This document shows positions 7,830 through 17,666 of a DNA stretch of 64,000 bases, one piece after another. This stretch comes from Polaromonas sp. GTDB lineage: Bacteria; Pseudomonadota; Gammaproteobacteria; Burkholderiales; Burkholderiaceae_C. A program made the position numbers and the translations under genes. Each line of letters starts with the position of its first letter. Position 1 is the first letter of the stretch. Where the stretch lies: NCBI RefSeq assembly GCF_030680935.1, contig NZ_JAUXUP010000007.1, forward strand, positions 62,001-126,000. The letters are read 5' to 3'. The notes under the pieces are model-generated. The model was not told where the DNA came from. It ran no database searches and saw only the letters and a list, made by a program, of their open reading frames with translations.

Positions 7830-9614
7830 ATGGCTACCTCCTCTCCTTCCGACGCGCCCAAGGGTGCGCCGCGTTCGCTGTCGGGCCTGCTGCCTTTTCT
7901 GCGCCCTTACCGGGGCCGGATCGTGCTGGCCGGGGTTTTTCTTGTCATGGCTGCCGTGGCCACGCTGGTGTTTCCGCTGGCACTGCGCAGCCTGATTGAT
8001 GGCGGCTTGAATGCGGCCGACAAGGGCGCGACGGTACTGGCGTTGCGCGAGCACTTTGTGGCGCTGTTTGCGGTGGCGGTAGCGCTGGCGCTTTTTTCGG
8101 CCGGGCGTTTTTACATGGTGAGCTGGCTGGGCGAAAGGGTGACGGCCGACCTGCGCAATGCCGTGTATGTACATGTGGTGCATCAAAGCCCGGAGTTTTT
8201 TGAGACCACACAAACCGGCGAAGTGCTGTCGCGCCTGACTGGCGACACCACGCTGGTCCAGACGGTGGTGGGTTCGTCGCTGAGCATGGGGCTGCGCAAC
8301 GCCGTGATGGGTGTGGGTGCGCTGGCCATGCTGGTGTACACCAACCCCTACCTGATGGTGCAGGTGCTGGTGGTTCTGGTGCTGATCGTCCTGCCGTCGG
8401 TCTGGTTTGGCCGGCGCGTGCGCAAGCTCTCGCGTGCCAGCCAGGACCGGGTGGCCGACTCCAGCGCCATAGCGGCCGAGGTGCTCAATGCCATCCCGGT
8501 GGTGCAAAGTTACACCGCCGAAAACCGCGAGGCCGCGCGTTTTGACACCTCCACCGAAAATGCGTTTGTGACCGCTATCCGACGCACACGGGCACGCTCG
8601 GTGCTGATTGCCTTCATCATCATTGCCACCTCGGGCGCCTTGCTCTGGGGGCTGTACCAGGGCACACAGGCAGTGATGCGTGGTGACATCACGGCGGGGC
8701 ACCTGGGCCAGACGGTGGTGTATGTGATTATTCTGGCCAGCGCCACGGCGGTGCTGGGTGAAGTCTATGGCGACCTGCTGCGCGCTGCTGGCGCGACCGA
8801 GCGCTTGATGGAGCTGCTGGCCAGCCGCTCGCCGGTACTTTCCCCCTTGAACCCGGCGCCAGCCCCTGTGGTTACTGCGGGAAGCGCTATCAAATTTGAA
8901 GCGGTGACGTTTCACTACCCGTCACGACCGCTGCAGGCGGCGTTGACGGATTTCTCGTTGACGGTACGGCCCGGCGAAACCGTGGCCATCGTCGGGCCCA
9001 GCGGCGCGGGCAAAAGTACCGTGTTTCAGCTGCTGCTGCGGTTTTACGACCCGGCCTCGGGCCGCATTGAACTCGACGGCGTGCGGACTGCCGATATGGC
9101 GTTGCACGACCTGCGCCAGCGCATTGGCATCGTGCCGCAGGATGCCGTTATTTTTTCAAGCAGTGCGCTGGAAAACATCCGTTACGGCAAACCGAAAGCC
9201 AGTGACGAGGAGGTCAAGGCAGCGGCAGGTGCCGCGTTTGCGCACGAGTTCATCATGGCGCTGCCGGAAGCTTACGACACCTTTCTGGGTGAGCGCGGGG
9301 TGCGCTTGTCGGGCGGCCAACGCCAGCGTATTGCGATTGCCCGCGCCATGCTCAAAAACCCGCCGCTGCTGCTGCTGGACGAGGCCACCAGCGCGCTCGA
9401 CGCCGAAAGCGAACGCATGGTGCAGGCGGCGCTGGAGTCGGCCATGAAGGGCCGGACCACGCTGGTGATTGCGCACCGCCTGGCCACGGTGCAGCAGGCG
9501 AACCGCATCCTGGTGCTGGACCATGGCCGGCTGGTGGAACAGGGAAGCCACGCCGAGCTGGTGGAGCGCGGCGGTATTTATGCGCGTCTGGCGGCGCTGC
9601 AGTTCAACGTCTGA
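7830..9614 (+). CDS. ABC exporter, fused transmembrane and ATPase domains
   Basis: 594 residues: a six-helix membrane domain (about 25-320) followed by an ATPase domain. Walker A GPSGAGKST lies near residue 388, the signature LSGGQRQR near 492, Walker B LLLLDEATSALD near 512, and the switch His in VIAHRL. This is an MsbA/LagD-like half-transporter that works as a homodimer; the substrate is unknown. The linker between the two domains (SAIKFEAVTF and the preceding Pro/Ala stretch) overlaps a decayed copy of the dispersed repeat (8852-8900). It stands alone on the plus strand between the divergent Bug gene and gdhA. Confidence 0.88.
   Translation: MATSSPSDAPKGAPRSLSGLLPFLRPYRGRIVLAGVFLVMAAVATLVFPLALRSLIDGGLNAADKGATVLALREHFVALFAVAVALALFSAGRFYMVSWLGERVTADLRNAVYVHVVHQSPEFFETTQTGEVLSRLTGDTTLVQTVVGSSLSMGLRNAVMGVGALAMLVYTNPYLMVQVLVVLVLIVLPSVWFGRRVRKLSRASQDRVADSSAIAAEVLNAIPVVQSYTAENREAARFDTSTENAFVTAIRRTRARSVLIAFIIIATSGALLWGLYQGTQAVMRGDITAGHLGQTVVYVIILASATAVLGEVYGDLLRAAGATERLMELLASRSPVLSPLNPAPAPVVTAGSAIKFEAVTFHYPSRPLQAALTDFSLTVRPGETVAIVGPSGAGKSTVFQLLLRFYDPASGRIELDGVRTADMALHDLRQRIGIVPQDAVIFSSSALENIRYGKPKASDEEVKAAAGAAFAHEFIMALPEAYDTFLGERGVRLSGGQRQRIAIARAMLKNPPLLLLDEATSALDAESERMVQAALESAMKGRTTLVIAHRLATVQQANRILVLDHGRLVEQGSHAELVERGGIYARLAALQFNV
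8852..8900 (-). repeat. Dispersed ~55 bp repeat, copy H (decayed, inside the ABC exporter gene)
   Basis: On the minus strand the segment reads TTTGATAGC, GCTTCCCGC, then CAGGGGCTGGCGCC, matching the order and spacing of the family blocks with more mismatches than other copies. It falls in the linker between membrane and ATPase domains, where an insertion is tolerable. Confidence 0.45.
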
Positions 9615-9734
9615 GGTGATACACGGCCTCTGTCGGTCATGCATTATTTGCATGAGATGACAGGATGCTGGCCTTGGACAGTTGGCGGCCGCAGGCCTAA
9701 GCTCTGCGCATTGATTGTCCACAAGGAGTTTTTC

Positions 9735-11045
9735 ATGTCGCAAGCTTCCGGCCCCAGCACCACCCCCGGCGCCCACCCGCTGCCCTCTTACCTGCAAGCC
9801 GACCAGCTCGGTCCCTGGGGCAATTACCTGCAACAGGTGGACCGGGTGATACCGCACCTGGGCAACCTGGCGCGCTGGGCCGAAACACTGAAGCGCCCCA
9901 AGCGCATTTTGATTGTGGACGTGCCCATCCACATGGACGACGGCACGGTGGCGCACTTTGAAGGTTATCGCGTGCAGCACAACGTCTCACGCGGGCCCGG
10001 CAAGGGCGGCGTGCGTTTTCACCAGGACGTGACACTGTCGGAAGTGATGGCGCTGTCGGCCTGGATGTCGATCAAAAACGCGGCGGTCAATGTGCCTTAC
10101 GGCGGCGCCAAAGGCGGTATTCGCGTTGATCCCAAAAAACTCTCGCGTGGCGAGCTCGAGCGCATGACACGCCGCTATACCAGCGAGATCGGCATCATCA
10201 TCGGCCCGAACAAGGACATCCCGGCGCCCGACGTCAACACCAATGAGCAGATCATGGCGTGGATGATGGACACCTACTCGATGAACACCGGCTCCACTGC
10301 CACCGGCGTGGTCACCGGCAAGCCGGTGGATCTAGGCGGCTCACTGGGGCGGCGCGAGGCGACTGGCCGCGGTGTCTTCACTGTGGGCGCAGAAGCGGCC
10401 AAACACATAGGGCTGGACATTGCGACTGCCCGCGTGGCGGTGCAGGGTTTTGGCAATGTGGGCGGTGTGGCCGGCAAGCTGTTTGCCGAGGCTGGTGCGC
10501 GCATTGTGGCGGTGCAGGACCACGGCGGCACAATTTACAAGTCCTCAGGCCTGGACGTGCCCGCTCTGCTCAAACATGTGCAGGAGACCGGAAGCGTCGG
10601 CGGCTTTGCGCATGCAGATGTGATGCCCAATGAGTTGTTCTGGGAAGTCGATTGCGAAATCCTGATTCCCGCCGCGCTGGAGCAACAGATCACCAAAGAC
10701 AACGCCAGCCGCATCAAGGCCCGCATGATCATTGAAGGCGCCAACGGCCCGACCACACCCGAAGCCGACGATATTTTGCAGGAGCGCAACGTGCTGGTGC
10801 TGCCCGATGTGATTGCCAACGCCGGCGGCGTGACGGTCAGCTATTTTGAATGGGTGCAGGATTTCTCCAGCTTCTTCTGGGACGAAGCCGAAATCAACGC
10901 GCGCCTGGTGCGCATCATGAAAGAGGCATTTGCAGCGGTCTGGCAGGTCTCACAGGACAACAAGGTCAGCCTGCGCACAGCGACATTCATCGTGGCTTGT
11001 AAACGGATTTTGCATACGCGTGAGTTGCGCGGTTTGTACCCGTGA
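9735..11045 (+). CDS. gdhA: Glu/Leu/Phe/Val dehydrogenase (glutamate dehydrogenase)
   Basis: 436 residues from ATG 9735, which has AAGGAG upstream; 32 further in-frame codons upstream look non-coding. Substrate-domain motifs: [10 protein letters not shown] and [13 protein letters not shown] with the catalytic lysine near residue 125, then [11 protein letters not shown]. The Rossmann dinucleotide site VQGFGNVGG is near residue 236. The length suits the hexameric 410-450 residue class. It interconverts glutamate with 2-oxoglutarate and ammonia. NAD versus NADP preference cannot be stated. It is monocistronic, ending in an intergenic region with two REP-like hairpins. Confidence 0.9.
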   Translation: MSQASGPSTTPGAHPLPSYLQADQLGPWGNYLQQVDRVIPHLGNLARWAETLKRPKRILIVDVPIHMDDGTVAHFEGYRVQHNVSRGPGKGGVRFHQDVTLSEVMALSAWMSIKNAAVNVPYGGAKGGIRVDPKKLSRGELERMTRRYTSEIGIIIGPNKDIPAPDVNTNEQIMAWMMDTYSMNTGSTATGVVTGKPVDLGGSLGRREATGRGVFTVGAEAAKHIGLDIATARVAVQGFGNVGGVAGKLFAEAGARIVAVQDHGGTIYKSSGLDVPALLKHVQETGSVGGFAHADVMPNELFWEVDCEILIPAALEQQITKDNASRIKARMIIEGANGPTTPEADDILQERNVLVLPDVIANAGGVTVSYFEWVQDFSSFFWDEAEINARLVRIMKEAFAAVWQVSQDNKVSLRTATFIVACKRILHTRELRGLYP

Positions 11046-11054
11046 TTGAATTGT

Positions 11055-11140
11055 CATTGCGGCCTTGAGCCGCAATCCACGTCACGTTGACCACTCCTTC
11101 GCGTCATGCCCGCCTGAATCCCGGATCAAGTCCGGGATGA
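11055..11140. repeat. Two REP-like hairpins between convergent genes
   Basis: Two 8 bp perfect hairpins: ATTGCGGC/GCCGCAAT with loop CTTGA (11056-11076) and ATCCCGGA/TCCGGGAT with loop TCAAG (11118-11138), each preceded by TCAT. This kind of element is frequent in beta-proteobacterial intergenic DNA. It lies between the 3' ends of gdhA and the DUF1178 gene and may help end transcription or stabilise mRNAs. Confidence 0.65.
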
Positions 11141-11150
11141 CCAGCATTGG

Positions 11151-11648
11151 CTACTGCAGTGTTTCCTTGACCGCAGCCGGCAGCGGCAAGGGCATCACCT
11201 CAATCCCCTCCTCCAGCAACTCCATCGCTTCAGAGCGGCTGGCCTGACCCCGGATGTTGCGGTGCTCGGCGTCGCCGTAGTGCATGGCGCGGGCTTCGTC
11301 GGCGAAACGCTCACCCACGTCTTCGGTGTGGGCCAGCACATGGCGCAAGGCCTTTAAAAACTCGGCCTGCCCTGCCGAATGGCCGTCTGACGCCACTACC
11401 TGCTGCGTGGGGGGGTTGCGGGGCGTTGCGGGCACAGACACTTCCCGTGACGTGCTTGCAGCTTCTGGCAGCGCGGCGGAAGCGCCAAAATTGAGCCGGG
11501 GCGCACTGGGCATTTTCTGGATGACCGGGTCACCGCACAGTGGGCAGCTCACCAGACCACGCGTCAGCTGGCTTTGAAAATCATCTTCCGAGCCGAACCA
11601 GCCTTCAAAGGCATGCTGGTGCGAACACTGGAGGTTGAGGACTTTCAT
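11151..11648 (-). CDS. DUF1178 family protein
   Basis: 165 residues. The start MKVLNLQCSHQHAFEGWFGS, with LVSCPLCGDP about 35 residues later, is the DUF1178 signature; the cysteines suggest a small zinc site. The middle is Pro/Ala-rich and variable, and the C-terminal part (HTEDVGERFADEARAMHYGDAEHRNIRG) is the second conserved block. Function unknown. It follows the NUDIX gene by 18 bp and appears to be the last gene of the nuo-DUF2818-NUDIX transcription unit, as often in this group. Confidence 0.85.
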   Translation of the reverse strand: MKVLNLQCSHQHAFEGWFGSEDDFQSQLTRGLVSCPLCGDPVIQKMPSAPRLNFGASAALPEAASTSREVSVPATPRNPPTQQVVASDGHSAGQAEFLKALRHVLAHTEDVGERFADEARAMHYGDAEHRNIRGQASRSEAMELLEEGIEVMPLPLPAAVKETLQ

Positions 11649-11666
11649 GGGTCAATTATCAACCTA

Positions 11667-12296
11667 TCAGGTCCCGGAGGAAGCCGCGCTGGTTTGCCAG
11701 TCCAGCGTCCATGCGCCAGACAAGACGTTTTGCAGCCAAAGGGCTCCTGCCAGGGTCTTGCCGTCGGTCACGCTGCCGTCGCGGCAGCCCTGTAGCAGCT
11801 CGGCAGGGGTCGCTGTCAACACGTCAAGAAACTCGCCGGCATCGAGCTTGCGCTCGCCGGGCGTCAGGTCTTTGGCGAACCAGATGTCAATGAATTCGGT
11901 AGAGTAGGAAATCACGGGGTGCATCACCCCAGCCCGGGCCCACAGCGCGGCGGAGTAACCGGTTTCTTCCAGCAGCTCGCGTTGCGCGCAGGCCAGCGAT
12001 GCCTCACCGGCATCCAGTTTGCCAGCCGGAAACTCCAGCATCACCCTTTGCACCGGGTAGCGATATTGCCGCTCCAGCACCAGGCGGCCGTCGCCAAGCT
12101 GGGCAATCACCATCACGGCTCCGGGATGGCGCACATACTCGCGCGAGGCTTCGTTTCCGTCCGGCAGGCGCACGGTGTCGCGGAAGGCGTGCAGAAAATT
12201 ACCGTGCAGCAACTCCTGGCTGCTGAGGCGCTGCTCGACCAGATGGCTGTCTGCAAGCTGCTCAGCGGCTTGCGCGATGGGAGCACCCGGGGCCAT
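11667..12296 (-). CDS. NUDIX hydrolase (ADP-ribose pyrophosphatase-like)
   Basis: 209 residues from ATG 12296, two bases after the stop of the DUF2818 gene, the position expected for coupled translation; a longer in-frame reading exists upstream but overlaps that gene. The Nudix box GX5EX7REUXEEXGU is intact: GKLDAGEASLACAQRELLEETGY. The preceding VMVIAQLGDGRLVLERQYRYPVQRVMLEFPAG is typical of ADP-ribose/GDP-mannose pyrophosphatases (NudF-like). It would hydrolyse a nucleoside diphosphate linked to another group; ADP-ribose is the best guess. Confidence 0.85.
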   Translation of the reverse strand: MAPGAPIAQAAEQLADSHLVEQRLSSQELLHGNFLHAFRDTVRLPDGNEASREYVRHPGAVMVIAQLGDGRLVLERQYRYPVQRVMLEFPAGKLDAGEASLACAQRELLEETGYSAALWARAGVMHPVISYSTEFIDIWFAKDLTPGERKLDAGEFLDVLTATPAELLQGCRDGSVTDGKTLAGALWLQNVLSGAWTLDWQTSAASSGT

Positions 12297-12298
12297 GT

Positions 12299-12598
12299 CT
12301 ACCGGTGTTTGAACAGGTAGCGAAAAACAAAACCCGGAAAGGCAAAGGTGGCGAACAAGGTGGCTGTGATGGCGTAAAACTCCCACCCTTGAGGCGCAAT
12401 TTGCCCGACGCTTTGCTCAAGCAGCAACGCAATACCGCCCACAACAAAGTACCAGAGAACCAGCTCAACCAGGCGCACCGCCAGAACTTTGGGACCGGTC
12501 AAGCGGTAAACCAGCAGCAGGCGGTTGCTGATGAATGGCAGGTTGGCGGCCAGCAGGGCCAGGCCCACCACCAGCCACACCGAAACGGTTTGGGTCAT
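12299..12598 (-). CDS. DUF2818 membrane protein after nuoN
   Basis: 99 residues with three hydrophobic segments (about 5-25, 40-62, 72-92) and a basic C-terminus YLFKHR. It begins directly after the nuoN stop codon with no gap and is followed two bases later by the NUDIX gene. This arrangement behind nuoN is typical of beta-proteobacteria, and suggests a role in complex I assembly or stability, but no function has been read from the sequence. Confidence 0.8.
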   Translation of the reverse strand: MTQTVSVWLVVGLALLAANLPFISNRLLLVYRLTGPKVLAVRLVELVLWYFVVGGIALLLEQSVGQIAPQGWEFYAITATLFATFAFPGFVFRYLFKHR

Positions 12599-14101
12599 TC
12601 AGGTCCCCAGGGACTTGACGACACTGGCGATCGCCTGGGTACACAGCGTCATCAGCCCGCCGGGCATGATGCCCAACAGCAACACCAGGGCGCCATTGAT
12701 GGACAGCACCACCCGGGCATCGGCAGGTGCATCAATGGCTGTGGGCATGCCGGCATTGGGCGCATCGAAGTACATCACTTTGACCACACGCAGGTAGTAA
12801 AAGGCACCAATCAGCGACATCATCACCGCAAAAACGGCCAGCACTACATACAAGGTCTGCTGCGAAGAAACCAGCGCCTGCAACACGCCCAGCTTGGCGT
12901 AAAACCCGACCACCGGCGGCACACCCGCCAGCGAAAACATGCAAATGGCCATGACACCCGCAAACAGCGGGCTACGCTGGTTCAGACCGGCCAGGTCGCT
13001 GATCTCTTCAGATTCATGGCCAACCCGCGCCAGCAGCAGGATGACACCGAACACCGCTAGCGTGGTCAGCACATAGGTGATGACATAAAACATGGCCGCA
13101 CCGTAGGCGTATTCCACATTCAGCTGATTGCCGTTGACCACGCCAGCCAGCAGCGCCAGCAACAGAAAACCCATCTGCGAGATGGTGGAAAAGGCCAGCA
13201 TGCGTTTAAGGTTGGATTGCGCAATCGCCGCGAGATTACCCACCAGCAGCGAGCCTACAGCCATCAGCCCTAGCATTTGTTGCCAGTCAATCGCCAGCGG
13301 AAGCATGCCCTGCACCAGCAAGCGTATACAGATGGCAAATGCCGCCAGTTGAGGCGCTGCACCAATCAGCAGCGTGATGGCTGTGGGTGCGCCCTGGTAC
13401 ACGTCAGGCAGCCACATGTGAAATGGCACCGCACCCAATTTGAAAGCCAGGCCAGCCACGACGAAGACCAGACCGAACACCAGCAACTGGTGGTTCACCT
13501 GGCGGCCGGCAATGGCTGTGTAAACCTCGTGGACGTCCAGGAAACCGGTGGCGCCATACATCATGGACAGGCCGTAAAGCAGGAAGCCCGAGGCCAGCGC
13601 ACCCAACACAAAATATTTCATGGCCGCCTCTGTGGCGGTTGCGTTGTCGCGGCGCAGCGCCACCAACGCGTAGCTGCACAGAGCCATGAGCTCAAGCCCC
13701 ATGTAGATCACCAGGAAGTTGTTGCCCGAGATCATGACGAAAATACCCAGCAGCGCAAACATGCCTAGCGTGAACAGCTCGCCACCGCGCAACATTTGCC
13801 GATCAGCCGCATAGGGCCGCCCGTACACCAGGGTCACCATCATGGCCAGGCTGGCGAAACATTTGAGCCAGTTACCCATGGGGTCGCTGACCACCATTTT
13901 TCCGAAACCATACACCGTGGTGCCGTTGACGGCGTACACCGCCGTGAGCGCGGCCACCGCAGCCAGCGTCAGCAGGGTCAACACGTAGGTGAGCGTGCGC
14001 TGCGGGCTTTTGACGCCAAGATCCACCAGCAGGATGACGCAGGCCATCGCCAGCAGAACGATCTCGGGCAAAGCCGCGATCCAGGATAGTTTGTCAATCA
14101 T
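12599..14101 (-). CDS. nuoN: NADH-quinone oxidoreductase subunit N
   Basis: 500 residues, about 14 transmembrane helices. One of the three antiporter-like proton-pumping subunits in the membrane arm of complex I. Family marks include EIVLLAMACVILLVD at the start and YVLTTLAVFGVILLLARVGHESEEISDLAGL late. The lysine and glutamate typical of the channel are in LKRMLAFSTISQMGFLL and YMGLELMALCSYALVAL. Last of the 14 nuo genes; 21 bp after nuoM. Confidence 0.95.
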   Translation of the reverse strand: MIDKLSWIAALPEIVLLAMACVILLVDLGVKSPQRTLTYVLTLLTLAAVAALTAVYAVNGTTVYGFGKMVVSDPMGNWLKCFASLAMMVTLVYGRPYAADRQMLRGGELFTLGMFALLGIFVMISGNNFLVIYMGLELMALCSYALVALRRDNATATEAAMKYFVLGALASGFLLYGLSMMYGATGFLDVHEVYTAIAGRQVNHQLLVFGLVFVVAGLAFKLGAVPFHMWLPDVYQGAPTAITLLIGAAPQLAAFAICIRLLVQGMLPLAIDWQQMLGLMAVGSLLVGNLAAIAQSNLKRMLAFSTISQMGFLLLALLAGVVNGNQLNVEYAYGAAMFYVITYVLTTLAVFGVILLLARVGHESEEISDLAGLNQRSPLFAGVMAICMFSLAGVPPVVGFYAKLGVLQALVSSQQTLYVVLAVFAVMMSLIGAFYYLRVVKVMYFDAPNAGMPTAIDAPADARVVLSINGALVLLLGIMPGGLMTLCTQAIASVVKSLGT

Positions 14102-14122
14102 CTGAATTCTTATGTGGGTTGC

Positions 14123-15598
14123 TTATGGCAGTTTGGAAGCCGCGACATGCTTGAGAAGACCAGCCACCGAGCTGTCCATCACATCGGTGAAGGGCTTGGG
14201 GTAGATACCCATGTACAGGACGGCCACGGCGAGCAGCGACAGCATCAGGAACTCGCGGCTGTTGATGTCGGTCAGGCCCTTGACCTCGTCGTTGGTCACC
14301 GGGCCCAGGTACACCCGCTTGAACATCCACAGGGTGTAGGCAGCGCCGAAAATCAGGGCGGTGGCAGCGCCCATGCCGATCCAGAAATTGAACTTGATGG
14401 CACCCAATATGACCATCCACTCGCCCACAAAACCGGCGGTGGCAGGCAGGCCGCTATTGGCCATGGCAAACAGCAATGCAAAGGCAGCGAACTTGGGCAT
14501 GGTGTTGACGACGCCGCCGTAGCTGGCAATCTCGCGCGAATGCACCCGGTCGTACAACACGCCAATACACAGGAACATCGCACCCGACACAAAACCATGC
14601 GCAATCATCTGGACAATGCCGCCAGATACACCCAGGTCATTGAAAATGAAGAAGCCCAATGTGACAAAACCCATGTGCGCCACAGACGAATAGGCCACTA
14701 GTTTTTTCATGTCCTGCTGGACCATGGCGACCAGGCCCACATAAATCACGGCGATCAGCGACAGCGCAATCATCAACCAGGCCCACTCGCGCGCGGCGTC
14801 AGGTGCGATCGGCATCGAAAAGCGCAGAAAACCGTAAGCGCCCAGCTTGAGCATGATGGCAGCCAGCACCGCAGAGCCGCCAGTCGGCGCCTCAACGTGC
14901 ACATCGGGCAGCCATGTGTGCACCGGCCACATCGGCACCTTGACAGCAAAGGCGGCGAAGAAAGCGAAGAACAGGAAAGTCTGCGCCGTGCCGCTCAAAG
15001 GCAACGTATACCAGGTGGCAAGATCAAAACTGCCATTGGACTTGACGTAGAGGAAGATCAGCGCGATCAGCATCAGCAGCGAGCCAAGCAAGGTATAGAG
15101 AAAGAACTTGAAGGCGGCGTAGATCTTTTTGGGCCCGCCCCAGATGCCGATGATCAGGTACATCGGTATCAGCGTGGCTTCAAAAAACACGTAAAAAAGC
15201 ATGCCATCGAGCGCGCAGAAGACGCCGATCATCAAGCCGCTGAGGATGAGGAAAGCCGCCATGTACTGGTTGACGCGGGTGGTGATCGACTCCCAGCTGG
15301 CAATGATGACGACTACATTGATAAACGCCGTCAGCAATACAAACCACAGAGAGATGCCATCCACACCCAAGTGGTAATTGATATCAAACCGGTCTATCCA
15401 CACTGCTTTCTCGACAAACTGCATGGCGGGTGTACCGAGCTCGAAACCGCCGTACAAAGGCAGGGTCACCAGAAAACTGACAAGGGCACCGATCAGCGCA
15501 ACCCAGCGCACGCTGCGCGCCTGATCGTCACGTCCGAGTGCCAGCAACACGACACCGAAAAAAACCGGTGTCCAGATGGCAAGGCTCAACAATCCCAT
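14123..15598 (-). CDS. nuoM: NADH-quinone oxidoreductase subunit M
   Basis: 491 residues from ATG 15598 (AGGA upstream); the longer in-frame reading overlaps nuoL. About 14 helices, antiporter-like. Conserved channel features include YVFFEATLIPMYLIIGIWGG (key Glu) and MKKLVAYSSVAHMGFVTLG. Starts with MGLLSLAIWTPVFFGVVLL and HLGVDGISLWFVLLTAF, standard for NuoM. Pumps protons in the membrane arm. Confidence 0.95.
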   Translation of the reverse strand: MGLLSLAIWTPVFFGVVLLALGRDDQARSVRWVALIGALVSFLVTLPLYGGFELGTPAMQFVEKAVWIDRFDINYHLGVDGISLWFVLLTAFINVVVIIASWESITTRVNQYMAAFLILSGLMIGVFCALDGMLFYVFFEATLIPMYLIIGIWGGPKKIYAAFKFFLYTLLGSLLMLIALIFLYVKSNGSFDLATWYTLPLSGTAQTFLFFAFFAAFAVKVPMWPVHTWLPDVHVEAPTGGSAVLAAIMLKLGAYGFLRFSMPIAPDAAREWAWLMIALSLIAVIYVGLVAMVQQDMKKLVAYSSVAHMGFVTLGFFIFNDLGVSGGIVQMIAHGFVSGAMFLCIGVLYDRVHSREIASYGGVVNTMPKFAAFALLFAMANSGLPATAGFVGEWMVILGAIKFNFWIGMGAATALIFGAAYTLWMFKRVYLGPVTNDEVKGLTDINSREFLMLSLLAVAVLYMGIYPKPFTDVMDSSVAGLLKHVAASKLP

Positions 15599-15612
15599 TT
15601 TTATTATTCCTC

Positions 15613-17661
15613 TTATTTGCCGAGCAGATTTTTGATCATGGGCCAGGTCGAGAAGTAACTGATCAGGATAAAAATACCCATGATCATGGCCAGCGCATAG
15701 TGGTAGATGTAGCCCGTTTGCACCTTGCGCACCACCGCGGACACCCAGCCCACCAGCTTCCAGGAGCCATTGACCAGGGCACCGTCGATCATTTTTTCGT
15801 CGCCGCCCTTCCACAGTCCGGTGCCCAACGCGCGCGCTCCGCGTGCCAGCACGTTTTCATTGAACCAGTCCATGTAGTACTTGTTTTCCAGCAGGGTGTA
15901 AAGCGGCTCCACCCGGCGCTTGATGGCCGCCGGCAATGCGGGATTAACCATGTACATGTACCAGGCCGAAGCGACGCCAGCCAGAGCCAGCCAGAACGGC
16001 AGCGTCATCAGGCCATGCAAAGCCATTTGCACAGGGCCGTGGAAGATTTTGGCCAGCTCTGCCATGGCCGGGTGTTTGTCGGCGTTGACAATGATTGCGT
16101 CTTTCAGGAAGTCGCCAAACAACATGGGCCCTATGGCCATGAAACCAATCACCACCGACGGAACGGCCAGCAGGAGCAGCGGCGCAGTGACTACCCACGG
16201 CGATTCATGCGGTGCATGGTGCGGCTCATGGCCATGGTGGTCATCGTGATGGCCATCATGGTGGGCATCGGGGTTCTGGTCAAAACGCTCCTTGCCGTGG
16301 AACACCAGAAAATACATGCGGAAAGAATAAAAGGCGGTGACAAACACGCCGGCCAGTACCGCGAAATACGCAAAGCCGGCACCCGGCAAGGTGCTGAAAT
16401 GCACGGCTTCAATGATGCTGTCTTTGGAATAAAAGCCAGCAAACAGCGGGGTACCAATCAGCGCCAGCGAGCCGAGCAACGCCGTGATCCAGGTGATGGG
16501 CATGTACTTGCGCAGCCCACCCATCCAGCGGATGTCCTGGTTATGGTGCACCCCCATGATGACTGAACCCGCCGCCAGAAACAGCAGCGCCTTGAAGAAG
16601 GCGTGGGTCATCAGATGGAAGACCGCCACCGAGTAGGCCGAGGCACCCAGCGCCACCGTCATGTAGCCGAGCTGGGACAGTGTGGAATACGCCACCACGC
16701 GTTTGATGTCGTTCTGGATGATGCCCAGGAAACCCATGAACAGCGCGGTGATGGCGCCGATCACCATGATGAAGCTAAGCGCCGTGTCACTGAGCTCAAA
16801 CAGCGGCGACATGCGCGCCACCATGAAGATGCCTGCGGTGACCATGGTGGCCGCGTGGATCAGTGCCGAAATCGGCGTCGGGCCTTCCATCGAATCAGGC
16901 AGCCAGACATGCAGCGGGAACTGGGCCGACTTGCCCATGGCACCAATAAACAGGCAGATGCAGATCACGGTGATCAGCATCCAGTCGGTGCCTGGAAGGC
17001 TGAGCGCCGCAATTTCGCCCGACTTGGCAAATACTTCGGTGTAGTTCAGTGTGCCGGCGTAAGCGGCCAGCAGGCCGATGCCGAGGATAAAGCCGAAGTC
17101 ACCGACGCGGTTGACCAGAAAGGCTTTCATGTTGGCGAAGATGGCGGTCGGCTTGTTGAACCAGAAACCGATCAGCAGGTAAGACACCAGGCCCACCGCC
17201 TCCCAGCCGAAAAACAGCTGCAACATGTTGTTGCTCATGACCAGCATCAGCATGGAGAAGGTGAAAAGCGAGATGTAGGCGAAAAAGCGGTTGTAGCCTT
17301 CGTCTTCTTCCATGTAGCCGATGGTGTAGATATGAACCATGAGCGAAACAAAGGTGACGACACACATCATCATGGCTGTCAGGCCATCCACCAGGAAGCC
17401 GATCTCCATCTTCAGGCCACCGACCACCATCCAGGTGTAAAGCGTCTCGTTAAAGCGCGCACCGTCAATCGCCACACTCTTGAGTGTCATGGCCGAAAGA
17501 ATGAAGGCCACCAGCACACCGAGAATGGTCAAGGTGTGCGACAGGCGCTTGCCAATCCAGTTGCCGCCAAAAGCCGTGCCAAAAATACCGGCCAGCAAGG
17601 CACCGGCCAGCGGCGCCATGGGAACGGCCAGCAAGGTGCTGGCAGAAAGGGTCTGACTCAT
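15613..17661 (-). CDS. nuoL: NADH-quinone oxidoreductase subunit L
   Basis: 682 residues, about 16 helices plus the long C-terminal lateral helix. Distal proton-pumping subunit. Hallmarks: LPDSMEGPTPISALIHAATMV and GHMVTAG-type helix 7-8 segment, and NDIKRVVAYSTLSQLGYM. Near 16199-16275 it has a His-rich loop (DAHHDGHHDDHHGHEPHHAP) before helix 14, seen in some beta-proteobacterial NuoL proteins. Five bases separate it from nuoK upstream. Confidence 0.95.
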   Translation of the reverse strand: MSQTLSASTLLAVPMAPLAGALLAGIFGTAFGGNWIGKRLSHTLTILGVLVAFILSAMTLKSVAIDGARFNETLYTWMVVGGLKMEIGFLVDGLTAMMMCVVTFVSLMVHIYTIGYMEEDEGYNRFFAYISLFTFSMLMLVMSNNMLQLFFGWEAVGLVSYLLIGFWFNKPTAIFANMKAFLVNRVGDFGFILGIGLLAAYAGTLNYTEVFAKSGEIAALSLPGTDWMLITVICICLFIGAMGKSAQFPLHVWLPDSMEGPTPISALIHAATMVTAGIFMVARMSPLFELSDTALSFIMVIGAITALFMGFLGIIQNDIKRVVAYSTLSQLGYMTVALGASAYSVAVFHLMTHAFFKALLFLAAGSVIMGVHHNQDIRWMGGLRKYMPITWITALLGSLALIGTPLFAGFYSKDSIIEAVHFSTLPGAGFAYFAVLAGVFVTAFYSFRMYFLVFHGKERFDQNPDAHHDGHHDDHHGHEPHHAPHESPWVVTAPLLLLAVPSVVIGFMAIGPMLFGDFLKDAIIVNADKHPAMAELAKIFHGPVQMALHGLMTLPFWLALAGVASAWYMYMVNPALPAAIKRRVEPLYTLLENKYYMDWFNENVLARGARALGTGLWKGGDEKMIDGALVNGSWKLVGWVSAVVRKVQTGYIYHYALAMIMGIFILISYFSTWPMIKNLLGK

Positions 17662-17666
17662 GTGTG

